Assembly (NCBI GenBank): GCA_902796855.1
Contig: CADBQN010000044.1
Span: forward strand, 1-47,516
DNA: 47,516 nt
From: an uncultured Bacillota bacterium
GTDB lineage: Bacteria; Bacillota; Dehalobacteriia; UBA7702
Direction: 5' to 3'
The position numbers and the translations under genes were made by a program. Below the pieces are notes generated by a model. It saw only the letters and a list, made by a program, of their open reading frames with translations, made no database searches and was not told the DNA's origin. This document shows positions 1-8,531 of the stretch, in pieces (positions within the stretch are counted from its first letter, which is position 1; every line of letters starts with the position of its first letter).

Positions 1-687
1 CTGGGCCGGGATCATCCCCTGATCCCCGCGGGACGGCGGGAGGCCTTTTTTGAGCGGATGCTGACCCCGGCGATGAACGTGCTGTCCCGCCGCTTTTTTA
101 TGGAGGTCTCCCGGGGGAGTCCGGCGGATCTCCTCTGCGACGGCGGCAAATGCGTCGGCAGCGGCGTCGGTGAGATCGGCGCCGCGGTGGCCTTTGCCGG
201 CAACATCCTCCTTGATTTCCGTCCCCGGGTCATGGCCGGGGCGCTCCGTTCGCCCCATCCGGCCTTTACCGGGCTGCTGGCCGAGGCGATGACGGCAAAC
301 ATCCGCACCGTCCGGAGCTACACCCGGGGCGAGCTCCCCCCGGCGGAGCTGCTCACCGATTGGTTCTGCGAGGAATTTGAAACGGTGCTGGGCGATCTTC
401 GCCCCCGCTCCCCCGATGAGGAACTGGAAGCGAAAGCCCTGGAACTGAAGGAAGAACTCACCGCCTCGGCCTGGCTCTGGAAAAAGGGGCGGCGCACGGC
501 CCACCGCCGGGTGAAAATACGGGAAGGCGTCTATCTGAGCTGTCACGAGAAGAACGGCCGCCTCTACGCGCTGGAAAGCGAAAGCGGGACGGTGACCAAA
601 GCCTATCGTCTCGACGGCGGCGGCGCGGCGGCGCTGGCCTGCCCGGAACGTGTCACGCCGGAACAATGGCTGGAAGAAATCAGATAA
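1..687 (+). CDS. Lipoate--protein ligase family protein (5' truncated)
   Basis: The reading frame is open from base 1, so the N-terminus lies outside the window; about 228 residues remain. A stretch near residues 46-75 of the visible part (DLLCDGGKCVGSGVG, then GNILLDF) matches the biotin/lipoate A/B ligase fold, where a VDGKKVGGS-like motif precedes a GTLLLDF strand. The C-terminal half resembles the accessory domain of LplA-type enzymes. It is followed after 74 bp by a GcvH-like carrier and a second, complete lipoate ligase, so it probably takes part in lipoyl transfer to that carrier. The gap holds a short hairpin at 689-703 without a T-tract. The family call is fairly firm; the exact role (octanoyl transfer or lipoate ligation) is not readable from this fragment. 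Confidence 0.7.
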   Translation: MGRDHPLIPAGRREAFFERMLTPAMNVLSRRFFMEVSRGSPADLLCDGGKCVGSGVGEIGAAVAFAGNILLDFRPRVMAGALRSPHPAFTGLLAEAMTANIRTVRSYTRGELPPAELLTDWFCEEFETVLGDLRPRSPDEELEAKALELKEELTASAWLWKKGRRTAHRRVKIREGVYLSCHEKNGRLYALESESGTVTKAYRLDGGGAAALACPERVTPEQWLEEIR

Positions 688-761
688 CGCCGCCTTCGGC
701 GGCAGAAGCACGGGAAAGAGCGGAAAAACCGCCGCTTTCCCCGGACAGGGGGTAGAGAATT

Positions 762-1181
762 TTGAACGCGCGTCCCTATGAAATCATCGAAGGTCTGCTC
801 TACAGCGAAGACCATTTCTGGATCAAAGAAGAAGAAAACGGCGTCTGTGTCGTCGGTCTCACCGATTACGGTCAACACTGTGTCGGCGATATCCTGTATC
901 TGGAGATCGACGGGGAAGCCGGCGACGTCGCCGCCGGCCGTTCTTTCGGCTCCTTAGAGGCGGGCAAATGGGTGGGCGGTCTGATCTCCCCGCTCAACGG
1001 CGTTCTCCGCGAGGTCAACGCGGCGCTTTCCGACCGCCCCGGGATCATCAACGAAGACCCCTACGGCGCCGGCTGGATCATCAAAGCGGAGCGGACCGGG
1101 GACTTTCCCGCCGGGCTGATGGACGGCGCGGCCTATGGCGATTTTGTGGAAGAGGAGATCGAAAGCGAGGGCGCAGAATGA
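762..1181 (+). CDS. gcvH: Glycine cleavage H-like lipoyl carrier protein
   Basis: A 139-residue GcvH-like protein. The motif FGSLEAGKWVGGL aligns with the family motif FGSVESVKAVSDL and places the lipoyl lysine at K69; the following SPLNGVLREVN matches SPVSGEVVEVN. The start is a TTG at 762 with AGGGGG at 746-751; the ATG at 778 is out of frame. The end overlaps the next gene by 4 bases (ATGA). It sits inside a lipoate assembly operon with no gcvT, gcvP or other glycine cleavage gene in view. It may therefore be a dedicated lipoate carrier, like the LbpA proteins of sulfur oxidisers, or a substrate for local lipoyl assembly, rather than a glycine-cleavage subunit. Confidence 0.85.
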   Translation: MNARPYEIIEGLLYSEDHFWIKEEENGVCVVGLTDYGQHCVGDILYLEIDGEAGDVAAGRSFGSLEAGKWVGGLISPLNGVLREVNAALSDRPGIINEDPYGAGWIIKAERTGDFPAGLMDGAAYGDFVEEEIESEGAE

Positions 1182-2281
1182 AAAAGCGATGGCGGCTGCT
1201 GGATACGGGGCATCTCACCGCCGCGGAAAACATGGCCCTCGACCGTGTTCTGCTGGAATGCAAAAGCGAGGGCCTCTCCCCGGACACCCTGCGCTTCCTG
1301 CAGTTCCGGCCCCACAGCGTTTTGGTCGGCCGTCACCAGTCCGTCGCCCTCGAGGTGGAGGAGGATTACTGCCGCCGCCGTGGCATCGACATCTGCCGCC
1401 GGATCACCGGCGGGGGAAACCTCTATTGGGACGAGTCCCAGATCGGCTGGGAGATCTTTACCGACCGCCGCGGCGGGGGCATGCCCAGCCGCCCCGAGGA
1501 ACTATACGAAAAAATCTGTCAGTGCTGCGTCGCCGGTCTGGCCCGGCTGGGCGTGGAAGCGCGGTATCGGCCGAAGAACGATATTGAGGTCGCCGGGCGG
1601 AAGATCAGCGGCACCGGCGGCAAAGCCTACGGCGGCGCCTTTCTGTATCAGGGCTCTCTGCTGACGGACTTTGACGTGGATACGATGGTGAAGGCGCTGC
1701 GGCTGCCGGTCTCAAAACTTGACGACAAAGCCGTCTCCTCCTTTCGCCGCCGCGTCGTCAGTCTGAAAGAGCTGCTGCCGGAGACGCTCCCCGCCGCGGA
1801 AATCAAGGCCGCCCTGACCGCCGGTTTCGCCGAGAGCCTCGGCGTCGCCTTTGAGCCGGGTGGCCTGCTGCCCGAGGAAGAGCGGCGCTTTCGGGCGCTC
1901 CTGCCCCATTTCCGTTCTCGGCGCTGGATCTACGGCCGTCACGACGGTCAGCGGAACGATCTTTTCGTTCACGATCACAAGTGCCGGGGCGGCCTCATCC
2001 GCGTCTCCCTGCGGCTGGACGGCCCGCGGGAGCTGATCAAAAGCGCCTGTATCACCGGCGATTTTTTCCTGGAACCGGAGCGCGCCGTCCTCGATCTGGA
2101 AGCGGCGCTGAAAAACACCTCCTCCCGGCCGGAACGGATCCGCGGGAATATCCTCGCTTTTTTCAAAAGGGCGTCTTTTGACGCCCCCTACCTCACGCCG
2201 GAAGACTTTGCCGCCGCCGTCATCGCCGCGGCAAAACGTCAGAAAGAAGGGGAACACCATGCGGACGAAAGAGAAGTATGA
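1178..2281 (+). CDS. lplA: Lipoate--protein ligase (LplA type)
   Basis: A 367-residue ligase that would activate lipoate or octanoate with ATP and transfer it to the lysine of a carrier protein. Visible motifs are FLQFRPHSVLVGRHQS (about 40-55), the ATP-binding RRITGGG (74-80) and GRKISGTGGKAYGGAF with the catalytic lysine K142. The length fits two-domain LplA with its C-terminal accessory domain. The ATG at 1178 overlaps the gcvH stop, which argues for translational coupling. It is the second ligase-like gene of this operon, and such pairs accompany LipS1/LipS2 lipoate synthesis in some prokaryotes. The canonical His-Asp after TGGG is replaced by NLYWD, a mild deviation. Confidence 0.88.
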   Translation: MKKRWRLLDTGHLTAAENMALDRVLLECKSEGLSPDTLRFLQFRPHSVLVGRHQSVALEVEEDYCRRRGIDICRRITGGGNLYWDESQIGWEIFTDRRGGGMPSRPEELYEKICQCCVAGLARLGVEARYRPKNDIEVAGRKISGTGGKAYGGAFLYQGSLLTDFDVDTMVKALRLPVSKLDDKAVSSFRRRVVSLKELLPETLPAAEIKAALTAGFAESLGVAFEPGGLLPEEERRFRALLPHFRSRRWIYGRHDGQRNDLFVHDHKCRGGLIRVSLRLDGPRELIKSACITGDFFLEPERAVLDLEAALKNTSSRPERIRGNILAFFKRASFDAPYLTPEDFAAAVIAAAKRQKEGEHHADEREV

Positions 2282-3311
2282 CCTCATCATCATCGGCGCG
2301 GGCCCCGGCGGCAGCGCCGCCGCCTTGGCCGCGGCGAAGCGCTGTTCCGTCGCCGTCATCGAGCGGCGGGAACGGTGCGGCGTCCCCGTTCAATGCGGCG
2401 AATACGCGCCGCTGCTCCTGAAAAGGCTGGCTCCTTGGGAAAGCCGCTTCGCCGCCCAGTATCTGGAAGGCTTCGACGGCTTCATCTGCGGCGAGAAGAG
2501 CTTTTCCCGGGACGCTCCCGGTTACGTCCTGCGCCGGTCGCTGTATGACGGCGCTCTGGCCGCCGCTGCGGCCGATGCCGGCGTCGATTTTTTCCAGCCG
2601 GCAAAGGCTGTGGACTGCACCGGCAACGGTGTCATCATCGACGTCGGCGGCACGCGGCGGGAGTTGAAATCGTCCTTCCTCATCGGCGCCGACGGTCCCC
2701 GCTCCCTGCTCCGTCAGTGGTTCGGCCTGCGGGAGCAGCCGCTGATGTCGGCGGTTCAGTGGTCGCTGACGCTGGCTTCGCCGCTGAAACGGGCGGAATT
2801 CTATTTTGATCCCCGTTTCCGCTGGGGCTACGGTTGGCTCTTCCCCAAAGGAGACACGGCCAATGTGGGCGTCGCCGCCCGGACGGAGCCGGGGGAGCGC
2901 CTGACGTCGCTGCTGAGCGCCTTTGCCCGCCGTCTCGTCGAGGCGGGGCGTCTGCGCCCCGGCCCGCCGCTGGCAAAGAGCGGCGGCTGGATCCCGGTGG
3001 GCGGCCCCGACGTGACGATGATTTTTCCCCGCTGTCTCTTCGTGGGCGACGCCGGTGGTTTCGCCCATCCTGTCAGCGGCAGCGGGATCGTGAACGCCGT
3101 TCTCACCGGCAGACTGGCCGGGGAGGCCGTCACGGCGGCGCTGAACGGTTCCGCGGAGGGGATCGCCGGTTACGACCGGGCGTGGCGGCGGCTCCTGGGC
3201 CGTCCTCTCGACCGGGCCGCGGAAAACCGCCGCCTGCTGCAGCTGGGCTGGACCGATGACGAGGAGCGGTTCCGCCGTTTGATCCTCCATTGCTGGGGAC
3301 CGTTTTCATAA
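2259..3311 (+). CDS. FAD-dependent geranylgeranyl-reductase-family oxidoreductase (LipT-like)
   Basis: A 350-residue flavoprotein. The N-terminal dinucleotide-binding motif is IIIGAGPGGSAAA; a middle strand reads GADGPRSLLRQWFG; WGYGWLFPKGDTANVGVAA is the geranylgeranyl-reductase signature; FVGDAGGFAHPVSGSGI is the C-terminal FAD motif. The chosen ATG (2259) has AGAAAGAAGGGG upstream and overlaps lplA by 23 bases. From established knowledge, LipT, a protein of this family, is encoded with LipS1/LipS2 and lipoate ligases in lipoate-assembly clusters and is thought to handle reduction steps. The neighbours here match that arrangement, so I infer a LipT-like role. A function in isoprenoid reduction is possible but unsupported by context. 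Confidence 0.82.
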   Translation: MRTKEKYDLIIIGAGPGGSAAALAAAKRCSVAVIERRERCGVPVQCGEYAPLLLKRLAPWESRFAAQYLEGFDGFICGEKSFSRDAPGYVLRRSLYDGALAAAAADAGVDFFQPAKAVDCTGNGVIIDVGGTRRELKSSFLIGADGPRSLLRQWFGLREQPLMSAVQWSLTLASPLKRAEFYFDPRFRWGYGWLFPKGDTANVGVAARTEPGERLTSLLSAFARRLVEAGRLRPGPPLAKSGGWIPVGGPDVTMIFPRCLFVGDAGGFAHPVSGSGIVNAVLTGRLAGEAVTAALNGSAEGIAGYDRAWRRLLGRPLDRAAENRRLLQLGWTDDEERFRRLILHCWGPFS

Positions 3312-3326
3312 AAAAGGAGAAATGAC

Positions 3327-4430
3327 ATGGGCAACATCGCCAGGGAAAGCCCTCTTTGGGTCAAGACCAGTCTGGCCGCGGCCATCGGCCTGGGGCTGGA
3401 ACCGGGCAGGTTCTATCGGAACGCCGAGGCGACCTGTCTGAATCTGCTGCTCTGCTACGAAAAGGGGTGCGCGGCGTCGTGCGCTTACTGCGGCCTGGGC
3501 CGGAACCGCGCGGCGGCCGGGGAAAAGACTTTTATCCGGGTAAAGTGGCCGCGCTACGCCTTGGAGGAGATCCTTCAAAAACTCAGGGAGCGCCCGCGTT
3601 CCTTTCGCCGGATCTGCGTCTCGATGATCACGCACCCCGCGGCGCTGAAGGACACCGTGACGATCATTTCCTTTCTGCGGCGCGTGACTGACCTTCCCAT
3701 CAGCGTGCTGGTCACGCCGACGGTAATGCGGGGCAGCGGCGGTTTCCTGACGCTGCTGGCCGCCGGCGCCGATCATGTCGGCGTCGCCGTCGACGCCGCC
3801 ACCGACACGCTCTTCGATGCCCTTCGGGGCAAAGGCGTAAAGGGACCCCATCGCTGGGAGCGGTACTGGCGCGCCGTCGCCGAGGCCGTGGAGGTCTTTG
3901 GCAGAGGACGCGTCGGCATCCACCTCATCGTGGGCCTTGGCGAGACCGAGGAAGACTGCGTCCGCGTCATGGACCGGGCCCGGGCCATGGGGGCGGTGAC
4001 CCATCTGTTTTCGTTCTATCCCGAAGCCGGCAGCCTGCTGGCGGATCGCCCCCAGCCTTCCGTCGAGCGGTACCGACGGGTGCAGATGGCGCGGTATCTG
4101 ATTGACAACGGCCACGCGCGGTACGGGGAGATGCGTTTTGACGACGGCGGGAGGATCCTCTCCTACGGCGTCGACCCGGAACCCTTTGTCCGTTCCGGGG
4201 AGCCCTTTATGACGTCGGGCTGCCCCGGGCGGGACGGCCGCGTCGCCTGCAACCGTCCCTTCGCCAACGAACGGGCCGGCAGGCCCTTCCGCAATTATCC
4301 CTTTGCGCCGGAGCCGGAGGACATCGAGACGATCAGGAGCCAGTTCAAACCGGGGGGAGAAAGCCGTGACGACGATGAAGAAAGCGAAAAAAAAGATCCG
4401 CTTCGCGGTACCTTCGGGGAAGGTCTATAA
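3327..4430 (+). CDS. Radical SAM protein, LipS1/LipS2-type lipoyl synthase component
   Basis: A 367-residue radical-SAM enzyme with the [4Fe-4S] motif C48-x3-C52-x2-C55 (GCAASCAYC), biotin-synthase-like in its TIM-barrel region. Two-component lipoyl synthases (LipS1/LipS2) replace LipA in many anaerobes and archaea and insert the two sulfurs of lipoate stepwise into an octanoyl-carrier. The adjacent second radical-SAM protein, two ligases, a lipoyl carrier and the LipT-like protein strongly suggest that role. I lean towards LipS1 for this gene but cannot fix S1 versus S2 without alignment. It starts at ATG 3327 after AAAAAGGAG, 15 bp after the preceding gene, and overlaps the next gene by 65 bases. 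Confidence 0.75.
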   Translation: MGNIARESPLWVKTSLAAAIGLGLEPGRFYRNAEATCLNLLLCYEKGCAASCAYCGLGRNRAAAGEKTFIRVKWPRYALEEILQKLRERPRSFRRICVSMITHPAALKDTVTIISFLRRVTDLPISVLVTPTVMRGSGGFLTLLAAGADHVGVAVDAATDTLFDALRGKGVKGPHRWERYWRAVAEAVEVFGRGRVGIHLIVGLGETEEDCVRVMDRARAMGAVTHLFSFYPEAGSLLADRPQPSVERYRRVQMARYLIDNGHARYGEMRFDDGGRILSYGVDPEPFVRSGEPFMTSGCPGRDGRVACNRPFANERAGRPFRNYPFAPEPEDIETIRSQFKPGGESRDDDEESEKKDPLRGTFGEGL

Positions 4431-5313
4431 AAACGAGTATTTCCAAAACCGGCCGCTGTCTTTTGTCAATGTCAGTGTCACCGGCGCGGCCTGCGCTCTT
4501 GACTGCAAACACTGCGGCGGTTCGCTGCTCCGGTCGATGGCGCCGGCGCCGCCGCCGAAGGAGTTTCCCGCAAGGGTGCGGCAATGGCGGGAGCGGGGCT
4601 GCGGCGGGTTCCTGCTCAGCGGCGGCGCGGACGAACGGGGCAGGGTCCCTCTGGGCCCCTATCTCAACGGAGCCGCCGCCGCGGTAAAGAGCGGCATGGA
4701 AGTGGTGGCCCACACCGGCGTCATCGGCGCGGCGGACGCCGCGGCGCTGAAAGCGAGCGGCGTCACCCGGGCGACGATGGACATCATCGGCGATACGGAT
4801 ACGGTCCGAAACGTCTGCGGCCTGCCGCTGACCGCCGCCGCTTACGAAGGCGTTTTGTCGGCCTGCCGCTGCGCGGGGCTGGCGGTCTCGCCGCACATCG
4901 TCATCGGCATCGACCACGGTGTTTTAAAGGGGGAGCGAAAAGCGCTGGAAGCGATTGTCGCTCACGAACCCCGCTCCGTTGTTTTGGTGGTGCTGAAACC
5001 GCTGAAGGGCACCGCCATGGCGGGAATTGACCCGCCGGAGCTGAAAGAAGTCCTGTCGTTTCTGGAGTTCGCCGCGTCTGCGGCGGGATCCGTTCCCCTG
5101 GCGCTGGGCTGCGCCTGCCCCGGCGGCGCCTACAGGCGGACGGTGGAAAGCGCCTGTCTCGACCTGGGCTTCCGGGCCATCGCCTACCCCGACCCCCACA
5201 CCGTCGCGCGGTGCGAAGCGGAGGGCTGGGATTACGGTTTTGAGGCGCGGTGCTGCTGCCTGACGGCGGCGGGGCCGCCGCCGCGTGAAAAAGAAAAGGA
5301 AGGTGCGAAATGA
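4366..5313 (+). CDS. Radical SAM protein, second LipS1/LipS2-type component
   Basis: A 315-residue radical-SAM protein with C43-x3-C47-x2-C50 (CALDCKHCGGSL). The preceding strand LSFVNVSVTG is typical of this subfamily. A GTG at 4366 is preferred because GGGGGGAGA lies six bases upstream; the ATG at 4375 is the alternative. It overlaps the upstream radical-SAM gene by 65 bases and the downstream gene by four, so the three are tightly coupled. Extra cysteines lie near the C-terminus (LGCACPGG and ARCCCLTA) and may bind the auxiliary cluster that donates sulfur in lipoyl synthases. I lean towards LipS2. The pairing with the preceding gene is the strongest evidence. Confidence 0.75.
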   Translation: MTTMKKAKKKIRFAVPSGKVYKNEYFQNRPLSFVNVSVTGAACALDCKHCGGSLLRSMAPAPPPKEFPARVRQWRERGCGGFLLSGGADERGRVPLGPYLNGAAAAVKSGMEVVAHTGVIGAADAAALKASGVTRATMDIIGDTDTVRNVCGLPLTAAAYEGVLSACRCAGLAVSPHIVIGIDHGVLKGERKALEAIVAHEPRSVVLVVLKPLKGTAMAGIDPPELKEVLSFLEFAASAAGSVPLALGCACPGGAYRRTVESACLDLGFRAIAYPDPHTVARCEAEGWDYGFEARCCCLTAAGPPPREKEKEGAK

Positions 5314-5987
5314 CTTTTTTGTATCACATCGATCACGATCTCGGCGCGCCGGAAGTGCTGAGAAGGATGGGACTGCCTGAAGATCACAAGTATAAGGCGA
5401 AAGTCGCGTCGCTGCTGGAAGAACTTCTGCCTCAGGTCCGGCCGAAAGTCTTTTACTGTCAAAAGAAAGTTGCTCTCAACGACGGCGAGACCGTCGTCAT
5501 CGACGGCGTCGATTTCCACAGCAGAACGCTGGCCAAAAGTTTGGACGGCGTGACGGAGGTCTATCCCTTCCTGGCCACTGCCGGGCGGGAGCTGATCCCC
5601 TATCTTCAGACTTCCCGGATGCTGGATAAAATGATCATCGACACGATCATGGAACTGATTTTGAACCGCTCGCTGATGGCCTTCACCGATAAGCTGGTGA
5701 ACGGCTTCCCCCACGAAAAACACCTGGTGCAGGTGAACCCCGGTTCTCTGGTGGGCTGGGACATTGAGGAACAGCAGCAGCTCTTTAAGCTGTACGGCGG
5801 CGCCAACGAGGCGATGAAGGTATACCTCACCGAAAAATCGGTGATGGATCCGGTGAAAAGTGTCTCGGGACTGATGTTCGCCGCCGACGGCGCTTTTGAG
5901 ACCTGCGAGCTCTGTCAGCGCGCGGACTGTCCCACCCGCCGGGCGGAATTCGACCCGGCGCTGTTCGAGAAGATGATCTCCACCTGA
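5310..5987 (+). CDS. Vitamin B12-dependent methionine synthase activation-domain protein (stand-alone)
   Basis: A 225-residue protein equivalent to the C-terminal AdoMet-binding reactivation domain of MetH. The diagnostic motif is NPGSLVGWDIEEQQQLFKLYGG (start near residue 147). In MetH this domain supports reductive methylation of inactive cob(II)alamin. The C-terminus carries CELCQRADC, a cysteine cluster often seen in stand-alone versions, which may bind a metal or Fe-S cluster. It overlaps the radical-SAM gene by ATGA, so it belongs to the lipoate operon, although its known chemistry is corrinoid maintenance. It could service the corrinoid proteins encoded downstream. A strong hairpin follows the stop codon. 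Confidence 0.82.
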   Translation: MTFLYHIDHDLGAPEVLRRMGLPEDHKYKAKVASLLEELLPQVRPKVFYCQKKVALNDGETVVIDGVDFHSRTLAKSLDGVTEVYPFLATAGRELIPYLQTSRMLDKMIIDTIMELILNRSLMAFTDKLVNGFPHEKHLVQVNPGSLVGWDIEEQQQLFKLYGGANEAMKVYLTEKSVMDPVKSVSGLMFAADGAFETCELCQRADCPTRRAEFDPALFEKMIST

Positions 5988-6050
5988 CGGCTCTCCGCGC
6001 CGCGGCGGCGGGGAACTGCCGCCGCTAACGCCGGAGCCGTCGTTTCCCCT
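5986..6050 (+). terminator. Intrinsic terminator after the lipoate operon
   Basis: Nested inverted repeats: GACGGCTC (5986-5993) with GAGCCGTC (6034-6041), enclosing GCGGCGGC (6002-6009) with GCCGCCGC (6018-6025). The following sequence GTTTCCCCTTGTTT is only moderately T-rich, so termination may be partial. Confidence 0.55.
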
Positions 6051-6184
6051 TGTTTCACCACTGTTTCCCTTTGTTTTTCTCGCGCAGTTCCTGTGTGATT
6101 TTTTTTTGCGCGCGCCCTCTTAACGAAAGCGAAACGACGTGAATCTTTCACGGAAATCCTATGAAAAAGACGCGGTTCGGCTGA

Positions 6185-6213
6185 TTGTTATTTAAAATGA
6201 GCTATGTTAAAAT
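6185..6213 (+). promoter_or_regulatory. Sigma-70-type promoter of the AcoR-like activator
   Basis: TTGTTA (6185-6190), 17-bp spacer, TAAAAT (6208-6213), in an AT-rich stretch 90 bp before the activator start. The rest of the 5988-6302 intergenic region holds the terminator above and pyrimidine-rich sequence with no recognisable gene. Confidence 0.65.
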
Positions 6214-6302
6214 TTTAATATAAATAGAGATATAGATTATAAAAAAATCGCATCATGTGACTTTGGAAGAGGAAGCCGAGCCATCGGTTTGAGGTGAGAG
6301 AA

Positions 6303-8273
6303 ATGCGAAAAACAGATGAGCGGAAACGGGGGCTGCATCAGGCATGGGAGGATTTTATCAACCGCGGCGTCATCGACGAGGACGTCGTTCGCCCGGAAAT
6401 CGCCCGATCCTGGCGGCGCTGCCGCAAGCTGGACGTCGACCCCATGGTGGGTCAGGTCATGGCGGCGCTGTCCCCCGCCGAACTGGAACTGACAAAGAAG
6501 AAAAGGGAACTGCTGCTGAATACGGCCCGTCCCTATGTAAAGCTCCTCAGCGATTACGCCGTGAAGAGCGGTTTTACGGTGTTCCTGGCCGACCCCAAGG
6601 GAACGGTGCTGATTTTAGACGGCGACCGCGCGGAAATCGAGCGTCAGAGCCGGGTCAACCTGCGGGAAGGGGCCATCTGGTCGGAGCGCTACGCCGGAAC
6701 CAACGCCGTGGGCACCTCCATTTTTACGAAGAGCCCTCTCCAAGTCGTCGGCGAGGAGCATTACTGTGCCTTTCAGCACCGCATCACCTGCTCCGGCGCG
6801 CCGATCTGCGGCCCCGACGGCGCTCTCGTCGGGATTTTAAGCATGTCCGGCAATTCGGAGCACGTCAACATCCACACGTTGGGAATGGTGGTGGCATGCG
6901 CTCAGGCCATTGAGAATCAGATCATGCTGATTGAGACCATGGAAGAACTGCGGAACCGCAACCTGCTGATGAACGCCACCTTGGAAAGCGTGCCCAACGC
7001 GCTGATCGCCATCGACAAAGGCGGCCGCGTCACTCAGGTGAACAGCCTCGGCCTCAAAATGCTGAACCGCGGCGTCGAGGACGTCATCGGCGAAAAGCTC
7101 CCCCGGCTCATTCCCGGCAAGCCCGATCTCCTCAGCCTGATCGAGTCCGGCTGCGCCGACGGCGTCGAGATCCTGCTGGAAAACATCGATCCCGTGGTGC
7201 GCTGCAACATCAGCAGCAACGAGATCTACGATCACCGCGGGCACTACCACGGGGCGGTGCTCCTGTTTAACAAACGGGAGCAGGTGGTAAAGCTGGTCAA
7301 TCAGATCACCGGTGCCCACTCCAAATTCGGGTTCGACGCCCTGGTGGGCGAGGAGCCCTCCTATCTGGAGGCCAAGCGCGTCGCCAAAGAGGTGTCAAAG
7401 ACCAACGCCTCGGTGCTCCTTTTGGGCGAAAGCGGCACCGGCAAGGAAATGTTCGCCCAGGCCATCCACGAGCAGAGCGCCAGGGAGGGCCCGTTCATCG
7501 CCATCAACTGCGCCGCGATTCCCCGCAGCCTGATGGAGAGCGAGCTCTTCGGCTATGAGGCCTCGGCCTTCACCGGCGCCAGCCGCAACGGCCGCCCGGG
7601 CAAGTTCGAACTGGCCCACAAGGGCACGCTGCTCCTGGACGAAATCGGCGATATGCCCCTTGATCTGCAGGCGGCCATTCTCCGCGTGCTCCAGGAGCGG
7701 GAAGTCGTCCGTATCGGCGGTCACAAGTCCCTCCCCATCGACGTCCGGATCATCGCTTCCACCAACTGCGACCTGCGGCGGAAGATCCGGGAAAAGACCT
7801 TCCGGGAGGATCTCTATTACCGCATCAACGTCGTGACGATCAAGATATCGCCGCTGCGCCAGCGCAAAAGCGATATCACGCTGCTGTCCTCGGCGCTGCT
7901 CCACGGCATCAACCGGCGCATGAACAAGGCGGTGGTGGGCATCACCGACGAGGCCCTCGCCATCCTGCGGGATCACGACTGGCCCGGCAACGTGCGGGAG
8001 CTGGAAAACGTCCTCGAACGCGGCGTCGTGCTGGCCCGGGACAATTACATCGGCGTGGAAGACCTCCCCGATTACATCGTCAGCAAAAGGGAAGAGCCCC
8101 GGGAGGAACCGGCGGAACCCCCCTCGGACGACGACGAAAAGGACATCATCGAGGACGCCGTAAAGAAAAACCGCACGATGGCCCTGGCCGCCAAATCGTT
8201 GGGGATGAGCCGGAGCACCCTCTACCGCAAGCTGAAAAAGTACGGTCAGAGCCGAACCGCGCTTTTGAAATAA
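6303..8273 (+). CDS. Sigma-54-dependent activator, AcoR type (GAF-PAS-AAA+-Fis)
   Basis: A 656-residue enhancer-binding protein. The N-terminus has the AcoR-family SWRRC motif (EIARSWRRC), then a GAF domain with YAGTNAVGTS, a PAS domain (about 215-325), a sigma-54 AAA+ domain with Walker A GESGTGKE and Walker B LLLDEIGD, and a Fis-type helix-turn-helix at the C-terminus (LAAKSLGMSRSTLYRKL). The sigma-54 contact loop reads SAFTGA instead of GAFTGA. I chose ATG 6303 because GAGGTGAG lies just upstream; the GTG at 6294 would overlap that site. A consensus sigma-54 promoter follows the gene, so it most likely activates the molybdenum-enzyme/corrinoid operon in response to a small molecule bound by the GAF or PAS domain. 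Confidence 0.9.
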   Translation: MRKTDERKRGLHQAWEDFINRGVIDEDVVRPEIARSWRRCRKLDVDPMVGQVMAALSPAELELTKKKRELLLNTARPYVKLLSDYAVKSGFTVFLADPKGTVLILDGDRAEIERQSRVNLREGAIWSERYAGTNAVGTSIFTKSPLQVVGEEHYCAFQHRITCSGAPICGPDGALVGILSMSGNSEHVNIHTLGMVVACAQAIENQIMLIETMEELRNRNLLMNATLESVPNALIAIDKGGRVTQVNSLGLKMLNRGVEDVIGEKLPRLIPGKPDLLSLIESGCADGVEILLENIDPVVRCNISSNEIYDHRGHYHGAVLLFNKREQVVKLVNQITGAHSKFGFDALVGEEPSYLEAKRVAKEVSKTNASVLLLGESGTGKEMFAQAIHEQSAREGPFIAINCAAIPRSLMESELFGYEASAFTGASRNGRPGKFELAHKGTLLLDEIGDMPLDLQAAILRVLQEREVVRIGGHKSLPIDVRIIASTNCDLRRKIREKTFREDLYYRINVVTIKISPLRQRKSDITLLSSALLHGINRRMNKAVVGITDEALAILRDHDWPGNVRELENVLERGVVLARDNYIGVEDLPDYIVSKREEPREEPAEPPSDDDEKDIIEDAVKKNRTMALAAKSLGMSRSTLYRKLKKYGQSRTALLK

Positions 8274-8306
8274 ACCGAACCGATGTCCCGCCCGGCGGGA
8301 AGAGAA

Positions 8307-8370
8307 ATGTCTCACGGAAAGACAAAAATGTTCCATCGTTTTTGTCGCCGTGGGACATTTTTGTTTTATT
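8307..8370 (+). terminator. Long hairpin: terminator and possible activator-binding region
   Basis: ATGTCTCACGG (8307-8317) pairs with CCGTGGGACAT (8348-8358) with one G-T pair, and inside it GACAAAAA (8321-8328) pairs with TTTTTGTC (8339-8346). The right arm is followed by TTTTTGTTTTATT, as expected of an intrinsic terminator. The TGTCCC/GGGACA-like half sites, with another at 8284-8289, lie 160-230 bp upstream of the sigma-54 promoter, a usual distance for enhancer sites, so a dual role is possible. Confidence 0.6.
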
Positions 8371-8515
8371 TGAGCGCTTTTAAAAAACCGGCGCCGGGAG
8401 AAACGCCGTTCTTTGATTGGGAAAACGGCAGATTCCCGAGAGGAAACAGCGCTTTACGGCGCATTTTTAAAAAAAATGAATCGAAAAGGCAAAGACCGCC
8501 GCGGTACGGTTCCGG

Positions 8516-8531
8516 TGGCATCGGAATTGCA
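8516..8531 (+). promoter_or_regulatory. Sigma-54 (-24/-12) promoter of the molybdenum/corrinoid operon
   Basis: TGGCATCGGAATTGCA has GG and GC separated by exactly 10 bases and matches the consensus TGGCAY-N5-TTGCW. It lies 45 bp before the ATG of the molybdopterin oxidoreductase and downstream of a sigma-54 activator gene. The rest of the 8274-8575 gap holds the hairpin above and no gene. Confidence 0.85.

Noticed and set aside
2220-3290. 356-codon minus-strand frame opposite the LipT-like gene
   Set aside because: Shadow of a clear flavoprotein gene; composition is Arg/Gly/Ala-rich antisense.
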